DNA from: Chondrosia reniformis
Taxonomy: Eukaryota; Porifera; Demospongiae; Chondrillida; Chondrillidae
Length of the DNA: 64,000 nt
Assembly (NCBI GenBank): GCA_947172415.1
Contig: OX359193.1
Coordinates: 6,070,501 to 6,134,500 of the forward strand
Reading direction: 5' to 3'
Shown: piece by piece, positions 22,401-34,741 of the stretch
How positions within the stretch are numbered: the stretch's first letter is position 1
Layout: each line of letters begins with the position of its first letter
Program-made: the position numbers and the translations under genes
Notes under the pieces: generated by a model
Databases searched by the model: none
Told to the model about the DNA's origin: nothing
The model's input: only the letters and a program-made list of their open reading frames with translations

Positions 22401-25400
22401 TTGAAGGAAGACCAGAGCTTGCGTTGATAACCTGAAGTGTGGTTATTATGTTTGTTAGCGAAAAAACACTTGTGGTTCATAATAATCGCCCACTAATTGG
22501 TTTACTTGATTACGTAATCGCCCTGTGCTATGAATTAAATAAACGCCGCAACCAGTGTGTATATCATATCCTTTTTTCACAAGCCTGAAAGCAAATACAG
22601 TCGAAGGCGTTACAGCACTCTAACCAATAGTTATTTAAGAGGAGGCACAGAGAGATAATATAACTTGTGTTAGATTGACAATGTGGTAATTAGGCAACTC
22701 ACCAACTCCAAAACTAGGTGGTTCTATGCTGGACGAATAAGAACTCTCCACTGAGCCAGGAGTCATACCGTAGGATCGCTGGAAATGACAAATAAAATTA
22801 CAAGAAAATAAAGAGAATCCCTAACAGGACTTCACTTCTTGCCATTCCATACCGGTGAGATGGACACTCCACTGGCATTGGACCTTCTCCTGACATTATG
22901 AGTTCTGTGTGAGCTGATGGGAATGGCTTCAGATGTCACTGGTCTGGCACTGTGAAACTCAATGGAGTCTTGTTGTTCAGGCATGTTGACAGCCCCAGCA
23001 AGGAAAGGGTGATCAAAGAATGCATCTAAAAATAGAAACAGGTAAGACTGGTTAGGTCTGTCTCCTGCAAAGAGGGACAGCCAGGTTACTGAAAGAGATT
23101 CTCTCTTTGGGATTCTTCTTCAGGAGCCTGATCAGAAGGTGACAGAGAGCTTGGGAGGCATATTCTGGTATCTTGGGTTTCAGATCCTCCTTCTGGTACT
23201 TCTTTCTCAGAGCATTTGGGTTAGAGGCCTGCAGAGAACACAACATGGTCATACCTCAAGTGGCACACTCGCATCTTAGTCAGCTCACCGTAAAGGGCGG
23301 TTCACCTGACAGGCACTGAAAGAGAATGGTCCCCACACTCCAGAGGTCAGCCAAGCTGTCATATTTGTTGCCTAATAGTACCTCAGGGGCCTAATTCAAT
23401 CAGAAACACATACTGTTCTCTGCACTGTGTTTCCACATGTAGCCGTGCTCACCATGTAGAGAGGTGACCCACAGAGGGTGGCGGCCATGTCGTCGCCACT
23501 GAGGTGCCTAGCAAACCCAAAGTCTGCAATCTTCAGAGTAATATCGTAAACTGAAGGAGATTTAATCTTTACATTGTAGGAGAGCAGGAGGTTTTGAGGC
23601 TTCAAATCTCGATGAATAATGTCCAGCTTACGAAGAGCCTGTAAGCCGTTAACTACAGATACCACAATAATACATGGATGCATCACCATGGTAACACAAG
23701 AATACACCACTATGGTACCACATGAATGCATTGATGTGATAATGAATGTAAATATCCCATGAACTTTCAGTAATTAAGCTTTGACAAATATGCAATCAAT
23801 GTCTAAACTACTTGTTTTGTAATTTGATGTACATAGTTTGAATGTCTAATTGGTTGTACATGTAATATTAGCAGATTGGGTAACACTACAACACAGACAA
23901 GTGCTGGTTTATTCACTACAAAGTATTACACCTTGCCATACTTCCTAATGAAAACTATAGCTGAAGTGATTCATGCATTCATCTTACTTCAAATCAAGGA
24001 CACTAATATAATGTGTTAAGTACACACTATGTAGCACAAAAGGGTCACCACTGAACTGTAACTTGTTCCACACTAATGGTAGGTTGCACAACTAGTGGTG
24101 GTATTGCACAACTAGTGGTGGTAATACTGTATAGTGTTGTGCAATACTACCACTAGTTGTGCAATACTACTACTAACCTATATTCCTGGCAAAGTGTCTG
24201 ATGGATTCTTCACTCAATGTCTTTCTGGCATGAAGATAATCTCCCAGGTCACCCCCATTGCAATACTGCATGTATATTGCATATAGTGAAACAGATTGTA
24301 AGGTCATGTATTCAGCAAAGAGGTCAGGATTGCACATGATAGTGATGATGTAATGCACATGCAGTTCTATAAATAGATGCAACTATATTAGGGCACACAA
24401 CTCACCTCCATCACCAGCAATATAATGCTCTTTTGCTCCTATATAGTAAGATTAGAAACAATATAATTAAATTCTCAGAATGTGACTGAATATAGGCTAC
24501 CAAACAGCAAATATACAAATGGCTCAACTATACAAAGAGATATGTTTTAAGGCCTCTGAATCTCCCCATACATATATACTCACCACTACTTCATGTAACT
24601 GCACAATGTTGACATGTTTCAGTTTCTAAGCAAAGGAGAAACCAAATGGTATGCTAATTATGTGCCAGTTAATTTCAACATTAGCAATAACTCAGTTATG
24701 TCTGAGATAATAATGTCTTAGAGAGGAGAGACCTTACAAATCAATGTGGTTATACCTTTAGGATGTCAATTTCCTTCTTTCCAACAGATAGTTTTCCCCC
24801 AGTGTTCTTCATATTAATCTGCTTTACTGCCACCAGATCTCCCGTCTACATACATAAAGATACCAAGCTATACACATGCAATGTTAAACTACATAATTAA
24901 CACAAAATAATTAATAATAAAGTTTGCCATTTCAACAGCTGTGATTTGATACATGAAACACTTTGAGGGAAACATAATACTTAGAGAATACATTCTTATT
25001 TGTGCATTCCTAAAACTCGGATACATATGAACACAGTACAAGACACATAATGCACCCTCAAGGGAAATGGTGACAGTTCTTCCATTAGTTAAGGGTGCAT
25101 ACACCCCACTAGTGTATACACACATCCATGCTGGGGACTACAACAAGACCTCGATATGGAATGCAAACATCAACACTTCACAAACACAACTTTCCCTCCC
25201 TCTCCTTGACCCTTATCTCACTAGGTACATTCACCTTGTACGCCCACTTCTCATGTACCAGGTAGAAGACACTGAGATTAACTAACTAAAGACTTCTTCT
25301 GGAGCATGTTTATTATACCAACATCACATGACTTCAAAGACTAGACTTACAGAATCAGATGTGTTGATAAAGCAACAGCCTCGTTCGTTCTATTATCGCC

Positions 25401-25541
25401 TAACTAAGTACATTCACCTTTACACGAAGGGTACACTCGACTCACCTTTTTATCTCTGCCCTTGAAGACAATGGCAAAGGCGCCATGCCCCAGAATGCTC
25501 CCCCGTTCGAACTCGTACTTTTCTCCAATGTCCTGAAACAT
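19447..25541 (-). CDS. ULK1/2: ULK1/2-type (Atg1) autophagy-initiating serine/threonine kinase
   Basis: Nineteen exons with consistent phase: 25446-25541, 24756-24845, 24584-24625, 24406-24438, 24178-24265, 23453-23652, 23289-23390, 23090-23228, 22853-23025, 22703-22778, 22177-22257, 20997-22111, 20812-20931, 20444-20475, 20258-20382, 19937-20034, 19762-19809, 19628-19675, 19447-19566; 941 residues (human ULK1 ~1050). Kinase domain ~9-265: GHGAFA glycine loop, VAVKQI lysine, [11 protein letters not shown] hinge, [18 protein letters not shown], and the ULK-typical FFDHPFL end. A Ser/Pro-rich linker follows; EDYVLV (~365-370) sits where ULK1 has its Atg8-binding LIR. The C-terminal ~746-941 helical region matches the ULK EAT/DUF3543 domain that binds ATG13/FIP200. 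The DUF separates it from ULK3. The large exon 12 (1115 bp) is the linker. Confidence 0.92.
20480..20776. repeat. Minisatellite, 21-bp unit, ~14 copies (ULK intron 13)
   Basis: The top-strand unit GATGAGAAGGAGAATGGAATG repeats almost without change. On the ULK strand it is pyrimidine-rich (CCTTCTCATCCATTC), and the last unit, altered to CTTCTCATCCAG, is the acceptor of exon 14. Confidence 0.96.
24075..24175. repeat. Inverted repeat in ULK intron 5
   Basis: GCACAACTAGTGGTGGTATT occurs twice in tandem and then once or more in reverse complement (AATACTACCACTAGTTGTGC) around a short A/T centre, so ~90 bp can form a hairpin immediately beside the exon 5 donor (24177). Confidence 0.8.
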
Positions 25542-25991
25542 GGCCGAACGAAGCGCCGTCACTAGCCTAACCAAACCTGAATTAAGGTTGTTTAAAGGGA
25601 CGCGCAGTCCTAGCTACTATGAGCTTTTAGTCGGGTATACATCCAAGTGGTTGAATGTGTCTCTTAGACTCCGTATTAATTACTGAATAAACCAGTTCTT
25701 TGTAGCTCTGAATGTTTAGTAATATTGATACTCTGTTGACACACAAAAGTTACTCTTTCTTCCAGCGTTCCTTAAAATTTCATTTCTTCATAAAATCAAG
25801 GTTGAGAATCCCATGAGATAAATAAATGACGAAACAGATGTTGTTACTATATATAGCTTAATTAGAGATCGGTCGATAATCGAATACAACAAATCGATTA
25901 ATCTTAGGATCCGTACGTGGGCGAGGTAAACAATCCAGTCTTGAACGCCTCAACGCAACGCCTTCTGAGCCTCTCACATTTTTGGCTGAAA
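25542..25991. promoter_or_regulatory. Intergenic interval between divergent ULK and MIOX
   Basis: 450 bp with both 5' flanks. AT-rich; TATATATAG near 25850 is a possible TATA-like element, not certain. Confidence 0.35.
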
Positions 25992-28153
25992 ATGCGTATC
26001 CTGAAGGAGAAGAAAGAAGGTGTTGTAGATTTGCCTGACCCTTCTGAATACAGGCCTGATATCACGTTTATGCCTGGTAAAGATGCCGACAAATTTAGAG
26101 ACTTCGTTGTAAGTTTACATTCCAAAGACTTGGTCAAGTTGTTGTATAATATCTGCACACAATTTCCTTGTTAAGGACAATGTACCAGATCGAGTGGTCA
26201 AACTTTACGAAGAAATGAGAGCGAGTCAAACAGTAGCGTACGTGAAAGAGAAAGTAAGTGTGTTATTCACAACTTGGGCGGTCAAGGATTGGTGTGTGAG
26301 GCGGATAATAATAAAATGATGGGCAATCTATTTTTCTGTAGCATGCGGAATGGACCAAGTTCAACCACGCGGAGATGAGTATTATGGAGGCTGTTTATCT
26401 TCTGGATAACTTGATTGACGACAGTGATCCTGATGTATGTTTGGTGTAACTATGTATGCATGCAGCACATTTCTCATTGTACATAATAGCTAGCCTAATA
26501 CAGAAATGTACACTTAATATACAGCATAGGAAGGGTATGTCTGTAGAGGTCATGGTTGTTGTAGAATCCATACATATGTTTACAAGGTCATACAAGTCAT
26601 AAGGTAAACATGATTGTATCAGAGGTCACTCTATCTAATGTTATTGTGTATGTAGACCCATTAGCTGTACTAAGAGATCATTAAGTTCATCTATTAAGTA
26701 CATAGAAACTATAAATTAACACTCTTAGTCGCTTTCAGCCATATTCATTACTATGTGTTTACATGTGTTTCTCTAGATTGATATTCCCAATTCAGTCCAC
26801 GCCTTTCAAACAGCCGAGAGAATAAGACAAGCTCATCCAGACAAAGGTACAATTGTGTACATACAATAAAGGTTTATGTTTTGAATGCAAAGAATGTACA
26901 GTTGTGTCTCCTTTCATATTAGACTGGTTTCACCTAACTGGTCTCATTCATGATCTTGGGAAGGTGATGGCACTGTGGGGAGTGCCCCAGTGGGCCGTGG
27001 TGGGGGACACCTTTCCTGTTGGATGCAGCTTCTCAAAGGAATGTGTCTTCCATGAGCAGTTCAAAGCCAATCCTGACAATTCTAACCCAAAGTACAAGTA
27101 GGTACAGCCAATGAGAGCTGTGACTATAGCAGGAAGGGGGGTGGGGAGGAAATCAATGAATCTGTTCTTCTCTTTTACATAAATTACATTCTCCAACCTA
27201 AGACATGATTCACTTTCGCTCATAAAATCATAACCCTAAATTTACTAAAGAAGAGAATATGCATATATTAACCAAGAGAATCATTATGTTGTAACCAGCT
27301 TCTCCTCATGTATGGCCCCCAGAAATTTTAAGAGCTGTCAGAGTGACAAAAAACTCATTTAACTATTTCCCTTGTGAACCATTAATTCACAGTCGGGTAT
27401 TTCCCTTTCCACCTCAGCACTCAGCTTGGAATGTACTCACAAGAGTGTGGGCTGGAGAATGTGTTGATGTCCTGGGGACACGATGGTAGGTATTGGAACC
27501 AACAGACAAACTACTTGTATACGTGTGACATTATTGTGTACATTATTTAGAGTATCTCTACAGAGTGCTGGTTGCTAATGGCAACAGACTTCCAGAAGAG
27601 GCTCTCTTCATGATTCGTTTCCACTCCTTTTACCCGTGGCACACTGGAGGTGACTATAGTTACTTGTGTACAGAGAAGGATCTGAAGATGAAGGAATGGG
27701 TCAAGGAATTCAAGTGAGCTTTCTCTAAACTGGAGCTGTTTACAAGCATTTCCTAGCACTACACATCTGTTAGTCCATTGGACCAAGCTTTGTAGTACAT
27801 ACATGTATAAGCCAAAAACTCACAAAAGATCAAGAAGAAGACAAAGATTCCCAAGGTCACTGATGAAGGATGGAATCCCAGAAACAGCTATCTGGTCCAG
27901 TGGAGAAGAAGGAGAAAACTCTTGTATCCTCTTCCAAAGCTCTGACTAGGTTTGGTTCCCTATAGGCCTTTACTCTAAAGTAGATGTAGCATGTAAGAAA
28001 AAAGAGCAATGTTGCTCTAAATGTTTATCTTTCTCCCTATCTAGCCAATTTGATCTCTATTCCAAAGCTGATGAGCCTCCGGATCCAGAGCAACTCAAAG
28101 ATTATTATCAACCATTAATTAAAAAATATCTGCCAGACATTATTCGTTGGTAG
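25992..28153 (+). CDS. MIOX: Myo-inositol oxygenase
   Basis: Eight exons: 25992-26108, 26176-26253, 26342-26434, 26777-26846, 26923-27097, 27418-27485, 27551-27713, 28045-28153; 290 residues (human 285). The di-iron HD-domain ligands are all visible: [13 protein letters not shown] (His and His-Asp), SWGHDEY (His-Asp) and [37 protein letters not shown] and the PYYxxLIxKYxPxIxxW-like C-terminus also match. The enzyme converts myo-inositol and O2 to D-glucuronate, the first committed step of inositol catabolism, in the cytosol. An in-frame ATG at 25917 would add 25 residues with no family similarity. Intron 7 carries copy B of the dispersed repeat. Confidence 0.95.
27812..27995 (+). repeat. Dispersed repeat family, copy B
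   Basis: Shares blocks AAGATCAAGAAGAAGACAAAG, TCACTGATGAAGGATGGAAT, CCCAGAAACAGCT, CCAGTGGAGAAGAAGGAGAA, TCCAAAGCTCTGACTAGGTT and TAGCATGTAAGAAAA with copy C at 53582-53810, and the central blocks with copy A. Located inside MIOX intron 7. Confidence 0.88.
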
Positions 28154-28627
28154 ACTCTAGATTAACAAGTCTAATATTTCACAGCCAGTGTACATGTTTG
28201 CACATATATTTGTGTATGAACTTCCCTATAATCAGTACTACAGCAATAGCTGGGGTGGGTATACATTGGGTGACTGACTGTACGTCCACATCTTATTGAT
28301 TGACACACATGCTCAAAGGATTATTTGAGTACATAATTATAGAAGCATACTACATATTATGTATATAAGCGATCCATAAGTCTACATTACCATTACTCCT
28401 GTATATACATATTAATCAGCTAATAACCAAAAAGCCATGTTATTGACATATGTATGACACTAAAATGAAAAGCAGTTCACAAACACAAGAATATAATAAA
28501 GACTTTGAGCTGGACAAACCATCACATTGGGTGATATGGAGAGAAACAAATCGGAGATAATCCAATGTTAAATAAAGTTATGCTGTATTAGTGAGGTGAC
28601 AGTTGATGTGAGGAGACGAGCATGAAT
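28154..28627. other. Intergenic region between convergent MIOX and SMPD4
   Basis: 474 bp of AT-rich 3' flanking sequence. AATATAATAAAG near 28490 may serve polyadenylation; nothing else supported. Confidence 0.4.
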
Positions 28628-31600
28628 CTACTGCCTCTCCGTCTTTGTGCTCAAGTTGTAACTGAAAATAGCATACAGAAATGCAAAGCATATCAGGGAA
28701 AGGAAAAAAGCAAAAAACCCAAATCCTAGTAATTTCAAAAGTAAGCAATAGACAGCTAGATATGCCAGGGTGTAATAAGAGGCAAATACTCTCAAGCTGA
28801 CCCTAGGCTGTCCTGGTCCACTTGATAGTGGGACCAGACTGACCCCGTGGACGGGGGTATGCTGCTCCCAGGAGGTGGTGGGCATGGCTGATGAGGGTTT
28901 TGGTGGAACCAGTAGCTGCTTCAGGAGACGACTGGAGAACGATCTACTATTACCAATGTGACACAGCTGGGATGAAAACTGGAATAAAAATAGTTGAAGT
29001 AGTACATTATTATTAATTGAGTACACTAGCTATATACATAATGTTTATGAGAGCAGCTATGGATACGGTCAAACACATATGATTTAGCACAATCATACAG
29101 CTGCATTATACAGCCCTTCTACTGTACTTACCCTCCTGGTTAGGTAGGATGAGATCTGATGCAATAATCTAACTAGGGTGGCGTTCTCATAAGATCGGAT
29201 GGGCTGCAGAAGGGGATCCCCCTGATAGGACACATGATCAGAGGTACACTTTTTTGTTCCACTCTTTATCTAAAGAACCAAAAGCATTCACATCACTGCT
29301 CTTCTACAAGTGGTTATGCCCATTCCTCACCTGTTCCCTTCCCAGAGGTGAGAGATGCATAGTGCAAGGTATGTATTCAGGCCTATCTCCAGACAGGGGC
29401 TGAACTGGCTCGGTCTGTTTCCATGGTGACATGGGAGAGCCAATGTAGGGTACTCCTTGTACAGTTGGGCTAGCATCACCACCAAAGTCCACCTGTTCTG
29501 AATACATCTCAGAAGGGTCAATCTAACAGGAGTAGAAGATTTGCTGTGAAGTGGCAGCAGTGGAATCACATAAGCTTCCACTGCTCCAAGAGGTACACTC
29601 ACATGGAATATCTTTCCTAGAAATTCTTCACATTTGGATAAAATTTCTTCAATCTTCTTCCACTCAGCTTCAGAAGTAGCAGGTGGATGGCTGGCAGGTC
29701 TACCTGGAGACTTCTCTACATCATCAACGATCCAGTTCCAGGCACCACTCAGCCATGATTGGTTGGGTGATGCATTAGTCTGGGGTGAAGCACTTGGTGA
29801 CACAGGCTGTGAACTAGTCTGACTGTATGGGATTGTTGACTGCTTTACATGTCCAGCCCTACGTATCACTACTTGGGATTTGGCAATTTGGATTTGGTCC
29901 CTCAGCATGTACACCTGCAACAACATGCAATGAGTTATGAAGCCAAAGTTAGCCTGTACTTGAAGTGTACCTACTGTTTCTAGCGGAATCTGAAACGGAA
30001 TACTGTCATCAAGATCGCCTAAATCAATGCCTATATATATGAAGATAGAAAGCCACTACACTCTACAGAAACATCTGAATGGAAACAAGTTTGATAAAAA
30101 TGTTTCCGCCCAGAATCGAACCGGGGACCTTCAGCGTGCTAGACTGACGTGATAGCTACTACACCACGGAAACACCTGAACGCATCTCCGATGAATATGA
30201 CGGAAATATTTTTTTTTCTTCAAACTTTTAAGATAAAAAAAGAAAAAGTGTTTCCGCCCGGGATCGAACCGGGGACCTTCAGTGTGTTAGACTGACGTGA
30301 TAGCCACTACACCACGGAAACACCTGAATACAATTCTAAAGTGTCAGTATTTAAAGCACGTACGTACCTGTGGACAACTTGGCAACCAGATCGGATTGAC
30401 CATAGATCTGTAGGAAAGCAACAATTCATCAAGTGGAGTTTTAATAATCAAAAGCTAATACCTTTAGTATTCTGAAGAGCAATTCGACATCATTTCTCAA
30501 GCAAAGGTTTAACTGGACAGTTCTGCCCATAAAGTCTTCAAACAACGACAAATAGAACTCCTGATGTGCTCTTATGTAAGGAAGCCTGGGACAACACAAT
30601 ATAAACACAATGACACAGAGATAGATAAAGAGGGGAAGTGTATAATGGAGATATACAGCACATCTAATGTGGGTAAATCATGTAATGATCATGCTCTACC
30701 AAAAGTGGTCTATTTCAATTTGAGGCTGATCATTTCCCTGCAGCTTGTTGGGATCAGTGTATCTCCAAGGCTGAATGTAGGTCAACCACAGTTCTACCAG
30801 CTGTAGGGAAACAAGCTTGTACTACAACTCACATACACACAAAATGTACAAGAATGGAATATACAAACTATGGTAATACACGTAATAGTTTACAATAACA
30901 TATACTTTTTTAAGTACATAAATTAGAGAGAGGTTGAATAAGAATACGGTTCATTTATCCTTGAATAGCTGTACCAGAAATATTAGCGGGAAGAATATTT
31001 GGCAATTTCGGACAGATTTAAATATTGGCGGCTTTAATTTTAGTGGTAACCCACGTTACAATGGACTATGTCACTATGGATTACATCACTATGATGCAAT
31101 AATATTGGCAGATCATAATTTGGCGATCCATGTGAAAATCGCCAATTTGCCAAAATATAATCTCCACCAATATTTCCGGCTATACGGTAGGCTACATATT
31201 TATAATGTATCCCTGTGCCTTACTTGATTATGTGTGTAGATATACTCACATATCTGTATGACATATCCATGGGCCAGTTCCTTATAGCATGGCTCAGGAA
31301 TGGATACAGCTTGGGACTGAGGTACACCTGGACGAGACAGCTGCAGAGGAGGGAGGTGAGACTAGCATGAAGGTTACTAGGCAACAATCATGTGCACACC
31401 TCCTCAAGTTAGCAGTTGCTATGGAGAGCTGCGAACTTGTAGTGATTTGGTTGTGGCCATTGCAAAAGTAGTGAATCCTCTTCATCATCAGTCTCACAAT
31501 GCGACAGTGCTCATCGCTTGGCTTGAACTAAATACACACACACCAAAGAGATTTGAAATATTGGACATTTCATTCAATGCAGTAAATAATCCAATGTAAC

Positions 31601-33027
31601 TGAAACTTCTTGCATTTATATTACTTATGGTAAAGTACGGTGCAGGTAACTGTACCTCAGTGGATGGGAGCAGGTCAAAATGTGACTCTTTAAGGTAATC
31701 CACCTGATTCAACCAAAAGTCTGCCATTATCTACAGCAACACAGGTACAGATCATGCATACGCCTTGATCACAAATGTTAAACAATACCTCCACAAACGT
31801 GTATGACTTCCATATTGCTACATTCTCACTTTTCCCCTGTAAAGTGTGTGTCATGGGTGAGGTAGACATATTGAGTAAACCCCTGGGTGATGAACTGGGC
31901 TGGCTGGGGGAGGACTTCAGCTGCTCATCTCTCCTTCTCAGTGTCAAAGGAGAGAACCTCAAGGGAGAGGGAGGTCTGTGGGGATGGATGATGCCATTTG
32001 GGGGCAGGAAGTAATTACAGTAGTCATCTACTAGTCTGGTGTACACAGCATCTTGTAGTGTGGTCCATGGTTGCTATGGCGATATAACACAGATATACAC
32101 ATACTAATAAATACATTTTGATGTATACAAAGTATTTAAATATCACTCCCAAATATTACTTGCAATTTAAGAGTGACAATATGGCATATCATATAAAGCT
32201 CACTCGAATATTCTTTGAATGGACTAGAAAGTATGCAAAGTGACACATGTAGTATTCAAATGCATCTTGGTACATACAGTTAAGGAAAACATTCAAATTT
32301 GCTGAAAACAAAATGGCTGCCACTGAATATTTATAACTTATTTGTGTACACTCAGGATAGGATACTTAAAAGGACTACTCCACTTTGAACACCATCCTGA
32401 TCCTTGATGCTCAAGTAAGGAGGCAGGTAGCCGCTATGAAGGTGGTTCTGTGTCGGACCCTACACCAACAACACAATCACTTTCATCCCAACACCACTCC
32501 ATGGTCACCTAACACTCACTGGAAGGTGGCTAATGGGAAATTCAAAGATGCTATCCTCGGCCTCTAGTTTGCTAATGAGCTGAAAGATGATTCCATGACT
32601 GCAGAGAAAGTCAAACACTGCCTTGTGGTTGTCTTTCTGAGTTGTTGGATGAAGGGATCTGAGAGACCATCCAATTGTATTGTCGTACCCAAATACATTG
32701 GACAGCAAGTGTGGAAGAAAATGGTGGAGCTCCTGCAATAAAGGGTGCAGGCAGCTCCAGTTTATCGTGTTTTCTACTTGACATTTGCAAGGTGTACTTG
32801 TGTACGATAGCAACACCATCTATTACACATACGTATCTGTTTCGACTCTACTTTGTTAACGTTATGCGTGTAAACTCACTTTGGGGCTGCGGTCTGCGAT
32901 TAGTTTGGTTAATTCTCTACATTTGGTGCTTAAGGCTTGTTGATAGAGCACTGAACTCAACTGAGTCTGATAGAAGCAAGTGAATGAAATGAGTTTAATA
33001 TAGTCGTTGTACAAATCAGCTTACCAT
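28628..33027 (-). CDS. SMPD4: Sphingomyelin phosphodiesterase 4 (neutral sphingomyelinase 3)
   Basis: Seventeen coding exons join in phase: 33025-33027 (ATG only), 32880-32966, 32520-32732, 32366-32459, 32204-32301, 31789-32073, 31656-31730, 31400-31527, 31250-31340, 30700-30800, 30462-30585, 30368-30407, 29975-30030, 29603-29914, ~29331-29522, 29132-29269, 28628-28978; 795 residues (human ~830-866). Similarity is seen throughout: [81 protein letters not shown], and the C-terminal hydrophobic segment that anchors the protein in ER/nuclear envelope. Known role: SMPD4 supports nuclear-envelope and ER sphingolipid homeostasis. The start is inferred from ATG directly followed by a GTAAGC donor, the only phase that joins correctly. 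One intron houses two tRNA genes; another a foldback element. Confidence 0.88.
30101..30173 (-). tRNA. tRNA-like gene, valine-type body with anticodon AGC (alanine codon)
   Basis: 73 nt fold as a cloverleaf: acceptor GTTTCCG/CGGAAAC, discriminator A73, T-arm CCCGG-TTCGATT-CTGGG, anticodon stem TCAGT/GCTGA around loop CTAGCAC, so positions 34-36 read AGC. A T5 terminator follows. Compared with the neighbour at 30249-30321 it has G35 for A, G39, A for the first G of the D-loop GG pair, and a G-T wobble in the T-stem. The body is valine-like. It may be a decaying copy or an anticodon-shifted tRNA. Confidence 0.8.
30249..30321 (-). tRNA. tRNA-Val(AAC)
   Basis: 73 nt; acceptor stem GTTTCCG/CGGAAAC, D-loop with intact GG, anticodon loop CTAACAC (anticodon AAC), perfect T-stem CCCGG/CCGGG with loop TTCGATC, A73. 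Internal promoter boxes are intact (B box GGTTCGATCCC) and TTTTTC...TTTTTTT follows as pol III terminator. It lies in an SMPD4 intron on the same strand as the host gene. Confidence 0.93.
30960..31200. mobile_element. Foldback (MITE-like) element in an SMPD4 intron
   Basis: The left end (ACCAGAAATATTAGCGGGAA...TTTGGCAATTTCG) and right end (CGCCAATTTGCCAAAATATA...CCAATATTTCCGG) are imperfect reverse complements over ~45 bp, with inner pairs GATTTAAATATTGGCGG / GGCGATCC and repeated GCCAAT. No coding capacity. Target duplication not resolved. Confidence 0.55.
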
Positions 33028-34741
33028 CGGGAAAAAACTGCTTGCTGAGATACGTTGTTAACCACAACCGTTTCTTACTGGTCTTGTGAATTTTCGCGAT
33101 TTGATCCGAAACGCATGTGTGTTATTATTAGTGGTATGGCTCCAGATATAAGCATCAGCATTGTGCACTTCTTCGGGAGAATTTCATAAGCAAATGAACA
33201 ACTACTATAACTAACTATTAATATGGAAATTTTGTTCTTGAAAAAGAATGCAGACAAGTAAAGCTTTTAAAGTTGTGACTGTTCTAACACCAAAGTACTT
33301 ACCTAAAGGTAATCAAGGTTTTAAGCATAGCTATATGTGTGTCCTTGTGCTTACTGCTCACAATAAGTAAAGTACCACCTCTTCAAAGAAATGACTGACA
33401 ATTTTCATAAAATGAACAACGAAATTATTACTACAAATTTTCATAAAAGATTTATTAAGTTTACTTTCTACCAGTTGGCATAATGAAATTCATTAGTAGT
33501 TGTCACATAGCTGCTCTTTCCAAGGCATACAACTATCTAACAGCAAATGGTTAACCTTAACTAATTGCATATGGCCATCACTCCAAGCAGGTGATAAGAG
33601 TATTAAGTCACAAGTATATATTCCTGCTATATGTATACCCCTTTGTTTTAACCCTGGTCATCTGTCTAACACAGCCAGTTATAATTATAGGGTAACTAGG
33701 TACTGTATATATAACTCTAGCCCCTACTTAATGCACTGGTGAAGTACACCCAGGGGCTAAGGATAGTTCACATGATTAATGCATGCTATTTGCATAAATA
33801 ATCTATGAATGTGTTTTGTGCACAGCAGGAGTAAAATAATAACAATGACCTTTAGCCTAATATAGAATAGGTCACACCTTAGCCTGATCAAATGTATAAA
33901 CTTCTTTGTAGTGGGTAGTGTAAATGTCTGCATGGGTTACCTCATTATAATTATATTCATAACTCTTGCAAACAAATCCTTTCCAAGAATGGGCTGCTAT
34001 ACAATTCTGGGAATAAGCATTTCTTGAGAAAATATCCTATATTATATACATTTGGGACCTTTGGGCCATACCCAAATAAAATTTTATCTTTCTGTTGGGA
34101 TAACTATGAATTCATTGTAATTGAATATTGTTATTCTTTTTAATCTTTTATTTTAGTAGTAGTCATAGAATTATAATACTGATGTTTAGCACATCATTCT
34201 TCAGAATTTCCAACCATGCAAGCACCCAGATCAGTTCAAATTAGTAGATACATGACATGGCCATGTTGTCAGAAAGCTTTGTGCTTTACTAAATTGTTAA
34301 TGTAAGAGTGATAATCTTTGGATTGCTCTAAAATTTTAAATAGGTGATCATGCACCAGAAACATTATAGGGCAAATGGGGTGCCATTGGAGTGTAAAAAA
34401 CATATATGTAGCAATAGCACTGGATGCTTGCATAAGATAAATCTCAAAGGAAGATTGAAACAGTTGCATGTAATCTGAACTGATCATGCATCAAAATGAT
34501 GTAAAAATGACATGCATGGAGGACCACAACCATGCATACAGCATGCAGCTATATTGTATTGATTTTAGGAATGTATATTCAATTCACATATTGCCAAATC
34601 AAAATACACTAGTACTCATTGTACAAAATCAATTTTAAAATTAAAGAAAACTTATATATTCTACAATGATCACTGTTTCTAGTTAAGTGTTCTTAAAGTG
34701 TATAACAGTTCCTAAATTGTCTAATGTAATCATTTTGATGT
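33028..34741. other. Intergenic region between SMPD4 and the macro-domain gene
   Basis: 1.7 kb, AT-rich. Left part is the SMPD4 promoter side; right part is the 3' flank of the macro-domain gene. Short open frames have no family resemblance and are judged chance. No repeats with clear boundaries seen. Confidence 0.4.

Noticed and set aside
27547..27804. Antisense 85-codon frame over MIOX exon 7
   Set aside because: Shadow of a strongly conserved MIOX exon.
30934..31227. 97-codon + strand frame in an SMPD4 intron
   Set aside because: It coincides with the foldback element and has no family similarity.
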